Source of the DNA: Mycobacterium sp. 1164966.3
GTDB lineage: Bacteria; Actinomycetota; Actinomycetes; Mycobacteriales; Mycobacteriaceae
Direction: 5' to 3'
NCBI RefSeq assembly: GCF_001665395.1
Contig: NZ_LZSG01000064.1
Coordinates: 124,001-188,000 of the forward strand
Length of the DNA: 64,000 nt
In this document: in pieces, positions 51,785-62,885 of the stretch
Position numbering within the stretch: position 1 is the first letter of the stretch
Layout of the letters: each line of letters begins with the position of its first letter
Notes under the pieces: model-generated
Seen by the model: only the letters and a program-made list of their open reading frames with translations
Told to the model about the DNA's origin: nothing
Database searches by the model: none
Position numbers and translations under genes: made by a program

Positions 51785-52078
51785 ATGTGGATCGGCTGGC
51801 TCGAGTTCGACGTGCTGCTGGGCGACGTGCGATCGCTGAAGGAGAAGCGCTCGGTGATCCGTCCCGTCGTGGCCGAGCTGCAGCGCAAGTTCAGCGTCTC
51901 GGCCGCCGAGACCGGCTCGCATGATCTGTACCGTCGGGCGGCCATCGGGGCGGCGGCGGTGTCCGGGGATCGCAGCCATGTCGTCGACGTCCTCGATGCC
52001 GCCGAACGACTGGTGGCCGCGCATCCGGAGTTCGACTTGCTCTCGGTGCGACGGGGCTTGCACAGAAGTGATGACTAG
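51785..52078 (+). CDS. DUF503 (YlxP-like) protein
   Basis: A 97-residue ferredoxin-fold protein: MWIGWLEFDVLLGDVRSLKEKRSVIRPVVAELQRKFSVSAAE is typical. YlxP-like proteins are small RNA-associated or ribosome-related factors in other bacteria; the mycobacterial role is unknown. It has the usual length. It is probably co-transcribed with lppK and is the counterpart of Rv2117. Confidence 0.92.
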   Translation: MWIGWLEFDVLLGDVRSLKEKRSVIRPVVAELQRKFSVSAAETGSHDLYRRAAIGAAAVSGDRSHVVDVLDAAERLVAAHPEFDLLSVRRGLHRSDD

Positions 52079-52100
52079 GTCGTCTCTTACGCAAGCTTTG

Positions 52101-52163
52101 CGCCGAGATCGACGGTAGCGCGGAAAAGCGCGAGTAGAAGTCGCGCCGGCGTCGATCTCGGTG
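52101..52163. repeat. Palindromic element between the DUF503 gene and trmI
   Basis: The arms 52101-52114 (CGCCGAGATCGACG) and 52150-52163 pair at 13 of 14 positions. A second smaller hairpin (GCGC-GGAAAA-GCGC) lies in the loop. It sits between two convergent genes, like the elements near 10.3, 20.9 and 49.0 kb. Confidence 0.72.
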
Positions 52164-52209
52164 TTGACGCCGGCGACCCGTCGCCCGGCTGCGTCACGCT
52201 AACGACTGA

Positions 52210-53052
52210 TTAGCCGTCGCGGCCCTCGCGCTTGCGGCCCAACGGCGCCGGCGCGATGACCCCGGGCGCCAGCCGCCGCGCCGTCACCAGGAAGCCGGTG
52301 TGCCCGCGCATCGAATGTTGCGGGCGAACGGCCAGGCCCACAACGTTCCAGCCGCGCTGCAAAGTCTCCCAGGACCGCGGTTCGGTCCAGCGCTGCTGAG
52401 CCCGCAGGGCTTCCACGGCGGTCGACAATTGGGTAACCGTGGCCACGTAGATCACCAGCACACCACCGGGGATCACCAACCGCGACACCGGTTCGAGCAC
52501 CTCCCACGGCGCGAGCATGTCCAGCACCGCGCGGTCGACGGAGCCGTCGGGCAGTTCGGAGTCGGCGATGTCGCTGATGATCAGCTGCCAGTTGTCGGGT
52601 TGCCGCCCATAGAAATTGGTGACATTGCGACGGGCGTGTTCGGCATGGTCGGCGCGCTTCTCGTAGGAGATCACCCGGCCCTGCGGCCCGACGGCCCGAA
52701 GCAGCGAGCAGGTCAGCGCACCGGATCCGGCCCCGGCCTCCAGCACCCGGGCGCCGGGAAAGATGTCGCCCTCGTGCACGATCTGAGCGGCATCCTTGGG
52801 GTAGATCACCTGCGGCCCGCGCGGCATCGACATCACGTAGTCGACCAGCAACGGGCGCAGCACCAAAAACTGTGCGCCGTTGCTGGATTTGACCACGCTG
52901 CCCTGCTCCAGCCCGATCACCGCGTCATGGGCGATCGAGCCGCGATGGGTGTGAAACTCGCTGCCCGGAGTCAGCGACATCGTGTAATGCCGGCCCTTGG
53001 CGTCGGTGAGTTGTACGCGTTCGCCGACAGTAAACGGGCCGGTGGGTGACAC
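52210..53052 (-). CDS. trmI: tRNA (adenine-N1-)-methyltransferase TrmI
   Basis: A 280-residue SAM-dependent methyltransferase. It methylates A58 in the T-loop of tRNAs as a tetramer. The N-terminal beta domain (GPFTVGERVQLTDAKGRHYTMSL) precedes the catalytic domain with EAGAGSGALTCSLLRA (SAM motif I) and DRAVLDMLAPWE (catalytic Asp). It is very close to M. tuberculosis Rv2118c. The start is GTG 53052, divergent from the RecB-like nuclease gene. Confidence 0.96.
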   Translation of the reverse strand: MSPTGPFTVGERVQLTDAKGRHYTMSLTPGSEFHTHRGSIAHDAVIGLEQGSVVKSSNGAQFLVLRPLLVDYVMSMPRGPQVIYPKDAAQIVHEGDIFPGARVLEAGAGSGALTCSLLRAVGPQGRVISYEKRADHAEHARRNVTNFYGRQPDNWQLIISDIADSELPDGSVDRAVLDMLAPWEVLEPVSRLVIPGGVLVIYVATVTQLSTAVEALRAQQRWTEPRSWETLQRGWNVVGLAVRPQHSMRGHTGFLVTARRLAPGVIAPAPLGRKREGRDG

Positions 53053-53126
53053 GCCGTCTAGCGTGCCAGCCGACTCGCCGTCCCCGGTGCTTGGGGGTTG
53101 TCGGTGCTCCGTCTTAGGCTTCGCCC

Positions 53127-53981
53127 ATGACGGAGGCCACGACCGAGCAGCCGGAGGAACGCTCCCGGCCGGCCCTGTCGCCGTCGCGGGCCGCCGACTT
53201 CAAGCAGTGCCCGCTGCTATACCGGTTCCGCGCGATCGACCGGTTGCCCGAGGCGCCGTCGACGGCCCAGGTGCGCGGGTCCCTGGTGCATGCCGCGCTG
53301 GAGCAGCTGTACGGCCTGCCCGCGGGCCAGCGCGACCCAGACACGGCGAAATCGCTGGTGGAGCAGGCCTGGGAGCAAGTGCTCGCCAAGCACCCGGAGC
53401 TGGCCGGCGATCTGGATCCCGAACAACGAGCCCAGCTGCTGGGCGAAGCCCGCGCGCTGCTTTCCGGCTATTACCGGCTGGAAGACCCGACTCGGTTCGA
53501 CCCGGAAAGCTGCGAACAGCGCGTAGAGGTCGAACTTGCCGACGGCACGCTGCTGCGGGGCTTCATCGATCGGGTCGACGTCGCCGCCACGGGCGAATTG
53601 CGGGTGGTCGACTACAAGACCGGGAAAGCGCCGCCCGAGGCACGGGCACTGGCCGAGTTCAAGGCGATGTTCCAGATGAAGTTCTACGCGGTGGCGCTGT
53701 ATCGGTCACGCGGAGTGCTGCCTGCCCGGCTGCGCCTCATCTACCTGGCGGACGGCCAGCTGCTGGACTACTCGCCGGACCACGACGAGCTGATGCGCTT
53801 CGAGAAGACCCTGATAGCGATCTGGCGCGCTATCCAATCAGCCGGTGCCACAGGCGATTTTCGGCCCAGCCCGTCGCGGCTCTGTGAATGGTGCCCGCAT
53901 CAACAGCACTGCCCCGCTTTTGGCGGCACTCCGCCGCCCTACCCCGGCTGGCCGGATCAGACGACGCAGCCGGCCGCCTGA
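53127..53981 (+). CDS. RecB-family exonuclease (PD-(D/E)XK) with probable Fe-S cluster
   Basis: A 284-residue Cas4/RecB-like nuclease. ALSPSRAADFKQCPLLYRF begins the fold and supplies a first cysteine; GSLVHAALEQLY has the motif-I His. GFIDRVDV...LRVVDYKTGK gives the active-site Asp and Asp-x-Lys. The C-terminal CEWCPHQQHC supplies the other cysteines of a 4Fe-4S site as in AddB and Cas4. It is probably active in DNA end processing; it is the likely counterpart of Rv2119. It ends with a 25-nt overlap of the convergent reductase gene. Confidence 0.92.
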   Translation: MTEATTEQPEERSRPALSPSRAADFKQCPLLYRFRAIDRLPEAPSTAQVRGSLVHAALEQLYGLPAGQRDPDTAKSLVEQAWEQVLAKHPELAGDLDPEQRAQLLGEARALLSGYYRLEDPTRFDPESCEQRVEVELADGTLLRGFIDRVDVAATGELRVVDYKTGKAPPEARALAEFKAMFQMKFYAVALYRSRGVLPARLRLIYLADGQLLDYSPDHDELMRFEKTLIAIWRAIQSAGATGDFRPSPSRLCEWCPHQQHCPAFGGTPPPYPGWPDQTTQPAA

Positions 53982-55348
53982 TCGAGCGGCGACATCTCCT
54001 GCAGCATCGTGGGAATCAGTTCGCTGACGGTGGGATGAATGTGCATCGTTCGCGAGAGAGTGGTGTAGGGCGCCTTGGCGGACATCACATCCAGAATCGC
54101 GTGAATGGCCTCGTCGCCACCGACTCCGAAGATCGCCGCTCCCAGGATCTGGTGGCTGTCGGCGTCGACGACCACTTTCATAAAGCCTTGCGTCTCACCC
54201 TTTTCCACTGCTCGGCCGACTCTGGTCATCGGCCGCTTGCCGACCAACGCCCGGCGGCCCGACGCAAGCACCTGGTCGACTGTCATCCCGGCGCGTCCCA
54301 GCGGCGGGTCGATGTAGAGCGCGTAGGTGGTGATGCGGTCACTGACGCGGCGCGGGTCGTCGTCGAGCAAATTAGCCGCAACGATCTCGAAGTCGTTGTA
54401 CGAGGTGTGGGTGAACGCGCCCTTGCCATTGCAGTCGCCCATCGCCCAAATGTGGTCAACGTTGGTCTTGAGCTGGTCGTCGACCACGATGTTTCCGCGG
54501 GCATCGGTCTGGACACCGGCGGCGTCCAGCCCCAGATCATCGGTGTTGGGTCGCCGTCCCACCGCCAGCAGCAGATGGCTGCCCGTTATCGCGGCTGCAC
54601 CGGATCCGGGTGAGAGTTCAAATCCGCTGTCCCGCTTACTGATTCGGATATCGTCGGCACCGACAACAATGTCGATCCCCTCAGCCCCCAGGACCGTGCG
54701 GATGGTCGCGGAGACATCCTCGTCTTCCCGCGACGCCAACCGTGGACCGCGCTGCACGACGGTGACGCGCGCCCCGAAGCGCCGATACATCTGCGCGAAC
54801 TCCAGCCCGATGTAGCTGCCGCCCACGATGACGAGATGCTCTGGCAGCGTGTCGAGTTCGAGGATCGACACGTTGGTCAGATATTCGACGTCCGACAACC
54901 CGGGGATGTCGGGCACCACCGCGCGGCCGCCGACGTTGAGGAAGATCCGATCGCCCTGCAAGAGTTCGTCGTTGACCCGTAGCGTGTGCGGGTCTTCGAA
55001 GCGCGCATGACCGCGAAAGACCGTGCAGCCCTCCATGCCGTCCAACCAGGATTCGACGCCCTGCCGGTCCTTGAGCATGATGTCGTCTTTGCGTGCCTTG
55101 ACTTTCGCCATGTCTACGCTGATCGGTCCGGTCGCCACGCCGTATTCCGCGCCGCGCCGGGCCAATTGCGCGGCATGCGCGCTGGCAACCAGCGTCTTGG
55201 TCGGAATGCAACCGGTGTTGACACACGTGCCGCCGACGTGTTTGCGCTCCACCACCGCGACCCGCTGGCCTGCGGCGGTCAGCCGGCCCGCCAGCGGCGG
55301 CCCGGCCTGGCCGGCGCCCACGACGATCGCGTCGAAATGCTCTGGCAC
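53957..55348 (-). CDS. MerA-like pyridine nucleotide-disulfide oxidoreductase
   Basis: A 463-residue FAD/NAD(P)H disulfide reductase. FAD motif GAGQAG is near residue 11, redox-active GTCVNTGC near residue 43, NAD(P) motif GGSYIG near residue 180, FAD motif AMGDCNGKGAF, and C-terminal HPTVSE gives the His-Glu pair. It lacks the C-terminal Cys pair and heavy-metal domain of true mercuric reductases, so mercury reduction is unlikely. The substrate is unknown. GTG 55348 overlaps the stop of the upstream DUF4126-like gene. Confidence 0.88.
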   Translation of the reverse strand: MPEHFDAIVVGAGQAGPPLAGRLTAAGQRVAVVERKHVGGTCVNTGCIPTKTLVASAHAAQLARRGAEYGVATGPISVDMAKVKARKDDIMLKDRQGVESWLDGMEGCTVFRGHARFEDPHTLRVNDELLQGDRIFLNVGGRAVVPDIPGLSDVEYLTNVSILELDTLPEHLVIVGGSYIGLEFAQMYRRFGARVTVVQRGPRLASREDEDVSATIRTVLGAEGIDIVVGADDIRISKRDSGFELSPGSGAAAITGSHLLLAVGRRPNTDDLGLDAAGVQTDARGNIVVDDQLKTNVDHIWAMGDCNGKGAFTHTSYNDFEIVAANLLDDDPRRVSDRITTYALYIDPPLGRAGMTVDQVLASGRRALVGKRPMTRVGRAVEKGETQGFMKVVVDADSHQILGAAIFGVGGDEAIHAILDVMSAKAPYTTLSRTMHIHPTVSELIPTMLQEMSPLDQAAGCVV

Positions 55349-55842
55349 TAGGAACCAACCGCGTAAGCGGCGGCGTAGGCGACTGCAAAGCCGCCTCCGA
55401 CTGCCACCGCGTCTTCCAGCAGCGCGATCGGCAAGTCTTTACCCCCGGTCGCGGCTACCAGCCGCTTGCGCGCCTGGTAGCCGCCGAGAGTCCCGAGCAC
55501 AGCTCCGAGCACACCGGCGCCGAGTCCGCCCCACCGGTAACCCCACGCCGTACCGATCACCGCGCCGGCGAACGCGCCCAAGATGATCCGGACGAGGAAG
55601 ACCGGCGGGGCCGTGCGGGCCGGTGTCTTGGGGAGTTTGTCGTTCACCAGTTCGGCCACCGCGAGAACGCTCAAGACGATGACGGTGATGATGTTGCCCA
55701 CCCAGGCCGCCCAGGTGCCCTGCATGTTGAACCAGGTGAGAAATGCAGCCCAGGCAACCACAGCGGGAGCCGTCACCGAACGCAATCCGGCGACGACTCC
55801 GATCAGTAGCGCCATCAGCAGGACGAGCAGATGATGTGTCAC
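55348..55842 (-). CDS. DUF4126-like integral membrane protein
   Basis: A 164-residue protein with four or five membrane helices: HHLLVLLMALLIGVVAGLRSVTAP at the start, TVIVLSVLAVAELVNDKLPKTP in the middle and Gly-rich helices at the end. AGLRSVTAPA and ELVNDKLPKTP are marks of the DUF4126 group. The function is unknown. GTG 55842 has a perfect AGGAGGG six bases upstream. It is operonic with the reductase gene; the matching M. tuberculosis gene is probably Rv2120c. Confidence 0.87.
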   Translation of the reverse strand: MTHHLLVLLMALLIGVVAGLRSVTAPAVVAWAAFLTWFNMQGTWAAWVGNIITVIVLSVLAVAELVNDKLPKTPARTAPPVFLVRIILGAFAGAVIGTAWGYRWGGLGAGVLGAVLGTLGGYQARKRLVAATGGKDLPIALLEDAVAVGGGFAVAYAAAYAVGS

Positions 55843-55924
55843 GGCGACCCTCCTGGGTTGTGCGCGCAATCGGCGGCTAGCCGGACGCTAACACAGTGAT
55901 CGCTGACCGGCAGCTGCCCGACGA

Positions 55925-56785
55925 TCAGAACCGGCAGAACCTGATGTCGGAAGCCAGAATTGCCTTGGCACCGATCGCGGCGAGTTCGTCCATGATGCCG
56001 TTGACGTCTCGGCGCGGCACCAATGCGCGGACTGCGACCCAGTCCGGCTCGGCCAACGGCGCGATGGTCGGCGACTCCAGGCCCGGTGTGATGGAGGTGG
56101 CCTTGTCGAGCACCGAACGCGGGCAGTCGTAATCCAGCATCAGGTACTGCTGACCGAACACCACACCCTGTATCCGGGCCACCAATTGATCATGCGCCGC
56201 GCTTTGCTGGTGGCGGCTGTCCGCGACGTGCTCGATCAGCACCGCCTCCGAATCACACAGCGGCTCACCAAAGGCCACCAAATCGTGCAAGCTCAGGGTG
56301 CGTCCGGATCCCACCACGTCGGCGATCGCATCGGCCACCCCGAGTTGCACCGAAATCTCGACGGCTCCGTCAAGCCTGATCACCGTTGCTTCAATACCTT
56401 TGGCGGCCAGGTCTTTTCGAACCAGGTTCGGGTAGGCGGTAGCGATCCGTTTTCCGGCCAGGTCGGCCGTCGTCCAGTCGCGCCCGGCGGGCGCGGCATA
56501 GCGGAAGCTGGAAGAACCGAAGCCCAGCGCCAAGCGCTCGCGTACCGGCGCCTGCGAATCGTTGACCAGGTCGCGGCCGGTGATGCCGAAGTCGAGGTCT
56601 CCGGAACCGACGTAGATGGCAATGTCTTTGGGCCGCAGGAAAAAGAATTCGACGTTGTTGACCGGGTCGATGACGGTCAGGTCCTTGGGGTCGGTGCGAC
56701 GGCGGTAGCCGGCCTCGGAGAGGATCTCGGTCGCCGGCTCGCTCAGCGCACCTTTGTTGGGAACCGCGATGCGCAGCATGCTCAT
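55925..56785 (-). CDS. hisG: ATP phosphoribosyltransferase HisG (long form)
   Basis: A 286-residue first enzyme of histidine synthesis, joining ATP and PRPP. Marks are RIAVPNKGALSEPATEIL, GSGDLDFGITGRDLV, RIATAYPNLVRKDLAAKG, ADVVGSGRTL (PRPP loop) and a C-terminal ACT-like regulatory domain (LESPTIAPLAEPDWVAVRALVPRRDVNGIMDEL) for feedback by histidine. ATG 56785 overlaps the hisE stop by 4 nt; a second Met two codons later is an alternative. Confidence 0.97.
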   Translation of the reverse strand: MSMLRIAVPNKGALSEPATEILSEAGYRRRTDPKDLTVIDPVNNVEFFFLRPKDIAIYVGSGDLDFGITGRDLVNDSQAPVRERLALGFGSSSFRYAAPAGRDWTTADLAGKRIATAYPNLVRKDLAAKGIEATVIRLDGAVEISVQLGVADAIADVVGSGRTLSLHDLVAFGEPLCDSEAVLIEHVADSRHQQSAAHDQLVARIQGVVFGQQYLMLDYDCPRSVLDKATSITPGLESPTIAPLAEPDWVAVRALVPRRDVNGIMDELAAIGAKAILASDIRFCRF

Positions 56786-57063
56786 AGCTTCCGATAGATG
56801 TCGTCGAGGGACAGTCCGCGCGAGATCATCAGCACCTGCGTCCAGTACAGCAACTGACTGATCTCCTCGGCCAGCGCGTCGTCGGGTTCGTGTTCGGCGG
56901 CCAGCCAGACTTCGCCGGCCTCCTCCAGGATCTTCTTGCCCAGCGCATGAACCCCGGCGTCGAGCGCAGCGACCGTCACGCTGCCGGCCGGCCGGGTGCG
57001 GGCACGTTCGCCGAGTTCGGCGAACAGATCCTCGAAGGTCTTCACGGCCAGCGATTGTTTCAC
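56782..57063 (-). CDS. hisE: Phosphoribosyl-ATP pyrophosphatase HisE
   Basis: A 93-residue all-helical MazG-like pyrophosphohydrolase, the second step of histidine synthesis. KKILEEAGEVWLAAEHE and ALAEEISQLLYWTQVLM carry the Glu/Asp metal site (EExxE..D pattern). GTG 57063 is the start. It is coupled to hisG and divergent from the crotonase gene, 54 bp apart. Confidence 0.96.
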   Translation of the reverse strand: MKQSLAVKTFEDLFAELGERARTRPAGSVTVAALDAGVHALGKKILEEAGEVWLAAEHEPDDALAEEISQLLYWTQVLMISRGLSLDDIYRKL

Positions 57064-57117
57064 GGGTCGAGGCGCAAAGTCACACCGGTTTGGTTCGGCC
57101 GCAACGTACGGTGAGGC

Positions 57118-57891
57118 ATGCAGTTCTTCGACCTCGAGGTCAAAGTGGACGGCCCCCGCGGCGATATCACATTGAACAGGCCGGCGAAGCTGAACCCGCT
57201 CAGCACCACCGCCTTGAACGAATTAGTCGCGGCCGCACGATATTTCGACACGGTGAGCGATGTGAAAGTCGTCGTGGTGGCGGGCAACGGCCGGGCCTTC
57301 AGCGCCGGTGCGGACCTCGCGTCGTTCGCCGCAACCGACACATCAGCCACCGCTGCGCGCGACGCAGCCGACGCCGGACGACGGATGGCCGAGGCGATCG
57401 AGGGCATGAATGCGGTGACCGTCGCCAGCATCCACGGCCATTGCGTCGGGGGCGGGGTCGTGTTGGCGTCGGCCTGCGACCTGCGCATCGCCGCGGACGA
57501 CACCCGCTTTTCGATTCCCGAGGTCGACCTGGGGATACCGCTTGCCTGGGGCGGAATCCCCCGGCTGGTCCGCGAGATCGGCCCGGCCCGGACCAAAGAA
57601 CTCGTCATGACCTGCCGCCCCTTTGGCGCCGACGAAGCCCTCGCGGCGGGCTTTCTGAACCGGACGGTGCCCGCCTCCGACCTCGCCGCGGCGGTCGATG
57701 AGCTGGTGGGCCAGCTGACCGGCAAGTCGGCGCTCACGCTCACCGCCACCAAGCGCCACACCAATGCGGTGACCGAACAGATGGTCGGCACCATGCGGGC
57801 CTGGAACGACGCCGACACGCTGGTCACTGCGCTGCGCGATCCCGAGTCGCGCGCCGCGGGCGCGGCCTATCTCAAGGGCCTGGGGCGCTAA
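57118..57891 (+). CDS. Enoyl-CoA hydratase/isomerase (crotonase) family protein
   Basis: A 257-residue crotonase. The oxyanion hole is formed by GRAFSAGADLASF and GHCVGGGVVLASACDL. Of the two catalytic glutamates of rat hydratase, Glu164 is kept (IPEVDLGIP), but the Glu144 position in GGGxE is Val. True hydratases need both, so this may be an isomerase, hydrolase or other crotonase activity. ATG 57118 is divergent from hisE. It is not at this place in M. tuberculosis. It ends 41 bp from the convergent metH stop. Confidence 0.9.
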   Translation: MQFFDLEVKVDGPRGDITLNRPAKLNPLSTTALNELVAAARYFDTVSDVKVVVVAGNGRAFSAGADLASFAATDTSATAARDAADAGRRMAEAIEGMNAVTVASIHGHCVGGGVVLASACDLRIAADDTRFSIPEVDLGIPLAWGGIPRLVREIGPARTKELVMTCRPFGADEALAAGFLNRTVPASDLAAAVDELVGQLTGKSALTLTATKRHTNAVTEQMVGTMRAWNDADTLVTALRDPESRAAGAAYLKGLGR

Positions 57892-57932
57892 AACGCCGGC
57901 CACGAAATGCCTTGGCGCCGTTCACGTTCGCG

Positions 57933-61685
<3,753 letters not shown>

Positions 61686-61692
61686 GTACGTT

Positions 61693-61783
61693 CCTTCCGC
61701 AGCGGAAGGCGTCCTTGACTCTGTCGAGCGTGGCGGATACCAGGGGCCCGGCCCCCAGATAACCGTTGCAACGCCTCTCGACC
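61693..61783 (-). promoter_or_regulatory. Candidate S-adenosylhomocysteine (SAH) riboswitch of metH
   Basis: On the minus strand, GGTCGAG (61783-61777) is followed directly by AGGCGTTGCAACGG, which matches the SAH-riboswitch core (GAGCGCTGCAACGG-like). P1 forms between GTCGAG and CTCGAC (61728-61723). P2 extends as a GC-rich hairpin (GGGG/CCCC near 61752-61745). The P4 pseudoknot pairs AGGCGTT (61776-61770) with GACGCCT (61713-61707). The 3' side of P4 overlaps CCTTCC (61709-61704), which can pair with the Shine-Dalgarno GGAAGG (61698-61693). SAH binding would thus free the ribosome site, an ON switch. One conserved position in the CAGG joining region reads CACG. Confidence 0.7.
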
Positions 61784-61799
61784 AGAAAAGTCTACGTCG

Positions 61800-61919
61800 T
61801 CACCCGACGTCTGGACGCCAGCTCGACCCGACCCGGTCGGCGATCGCGATGCCCTCGAGCGCCAGCTCGCGGATCTTGTCGGCTTGAACATTGGGGTCGT
61901 AGTTACCAAGGTTAACCAC
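61800..61919 (-). CDS. Small ORF in the metH leader region
   Basis: A 39-codon frame from GTG 61919 to TGA 61800, ending 16 nt before the riboswitch. It encodes ..NYDPNVQADKIRELALEGI.. and ends SSWRPDVG. Codon third positions are almost all G or C from the tenth codon on, and the sequence looks like a protein. It could be a leader peptide, an unannotated small protein or the remnant of a gene. A possible TATCCT -10 (61927-61922) would start the transcript inside the frame, which argues against translation from 61919. Confidence 0.4.
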   Translation of the reverse strand: MVNLGNYDPNVQADKIRELALEGIAIADRVGSSWRPDVG

Positions 61920-61963
61920 AAGGATAGTGCGCCTATGCAAATCAATCGGTGTGTCACAGGTGT

Positions 61964-61997
61964 CTGACAGGTGCTCGCCAGGCCGTACCCTGAATTT
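61964..61997 (+). promoter_or_regulatory. Promoter of the PAC2 gene (leaderless type)
   Basis: CTGACA (61964-61969), a 16-bp spacer and TACCCT (61986-61991) are followed six bases later by GTG 61998. This fits a leaderless transcript and supports that start over GTG 61971, which lies inside the promoter. Confidence 0.5.
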
Positions 61998-62885
61998 GTG
62001 ACTTTGCCTGATGGTGGCCCGACCGGCGGCGCCCTGCCTGAGTTGCGCAACACCGTCGTCGTGGCGGCGTTCGAGGGATGGAACGACGCCGGCGACGCCG
62101 CCAGCGATGCGCTGGAGCATCTTGACGCCATCTGGGAAGCCGATCCGATCGTGGAGATCGACGACGAGGCCTACTACGACTACCAGGTGAATCGCCCGGT
62201 CATCCGCCAGGTCGACGGCGTCACCAGGGAGCTGGTGTGGCCGGCGATGCGGATCTCGCACTGTCGCCCGCCCGGCAGCGACCGTGACGTGGTGTTGATG
62301 CATGGGGTGGAGCCCAACATGCGCTGGCGCACCTTCTGCGCCGAGTTGCTGGCCATTGCCGACAAGCTCAATGTCGACACCGTCGTGATTCTGGGGGCGC
62401 TGCTGGCCGACACGCCGCATACCCGCCCGGTCCCGGTTTCCGGCGCGGCCTACTCCTCGGAGTCGGCGCGTCGGTTCGGGCTGGAGGAAACCCGTTACGA
62501 GGGCCCGACCGGGATCGCCGGCGTTTTCCAGGACGCTTGCGTGGCGGCCGGGATCCCGGCGGTGACGTTCTGGGCGGCGGTCCCGCACTACGTGTCCCAC
62601 CCGCCGAGCCCGAAGGCGACGGTGGCGCTGCTGCGCCGCGTCGAAGACGTCCTCGACATCGAGGTCCCGCTGGCAGACCTGCCGGTGCAGGCCGAGGAGT
62701 GGGAGCGCGCGGTCAGCGAGATGACCGACGACGATGACGACTTGGCCGAATATGTGCAGTCTCTCGAGCAGCGCGGCGACGCCGAGGTAGATCTGAACGA
62801 GACCTTGGGCAAGATCGACGGCGACGCGCTGGCCGCCGAGTTCGAACGGTATCTACGCCGCCGTCGGCCCGGGTTCGGTATTTAG
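61998..62885 (+). CDS. PAC2 family protein (proteasome assembly chaperone-like)
   Basis: A 295-residue protein of the PAC2 fold. LRNTVVVAAFEGWNDAGDAASDALEHL near the N-terminus, VVLMHGVEPNMRWRTFCAELL and VILGALLADTPHTRPVPVSG in the middle, and an acidic tail with LGKIDGDALAAEFERYLRRRR are typical of actinobacterial members (Rv2125). The eukaryotic relatives assist proteasome assembly; whether this one touches the proteasome encoded 15 kb away is not known. It ends with a 4-nt overlap of the convergent SDR gene. Confidence 0.92.
   Translation: MTLPDGGPTGGALPELRNTVVVAAFEGWNDAGDAASDALEHLDAIWEADPIVEIDDEAYYDYQVNRPVIRQVDGVTRELVWPAMRISHCRPPGSDRDVVLMHGVEPNMRWRTFCAELLAIADKLNVDTVVILGALLADTPHTRPVPVSGAAYSSESARRFGLEETRYEGPTGIAGVFQDACVAAGIPAVTFWAAVPHYVSHPPSPKATVALLRRVEDVLDIEVPLADLPVQAEEWERAVSEMTDDDDDLAEYVQSLEQRGDAEVDLNETLGKIDGDALAAEFERYLRRRRPGFGI

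Noticed and set aside
53957..55348. True mercuric reductase
   Set aside because: Lacks the C-terminal vicinal cysteines and heavy-metal-binding domain, and no mer genes are nearby.
61686..61799. Cobalamin or SAM-IV riboswitch for metH
   Set aside because: The core sequence and pairing fit the SAH type better; no B12 box and no SAM-IV core were found.
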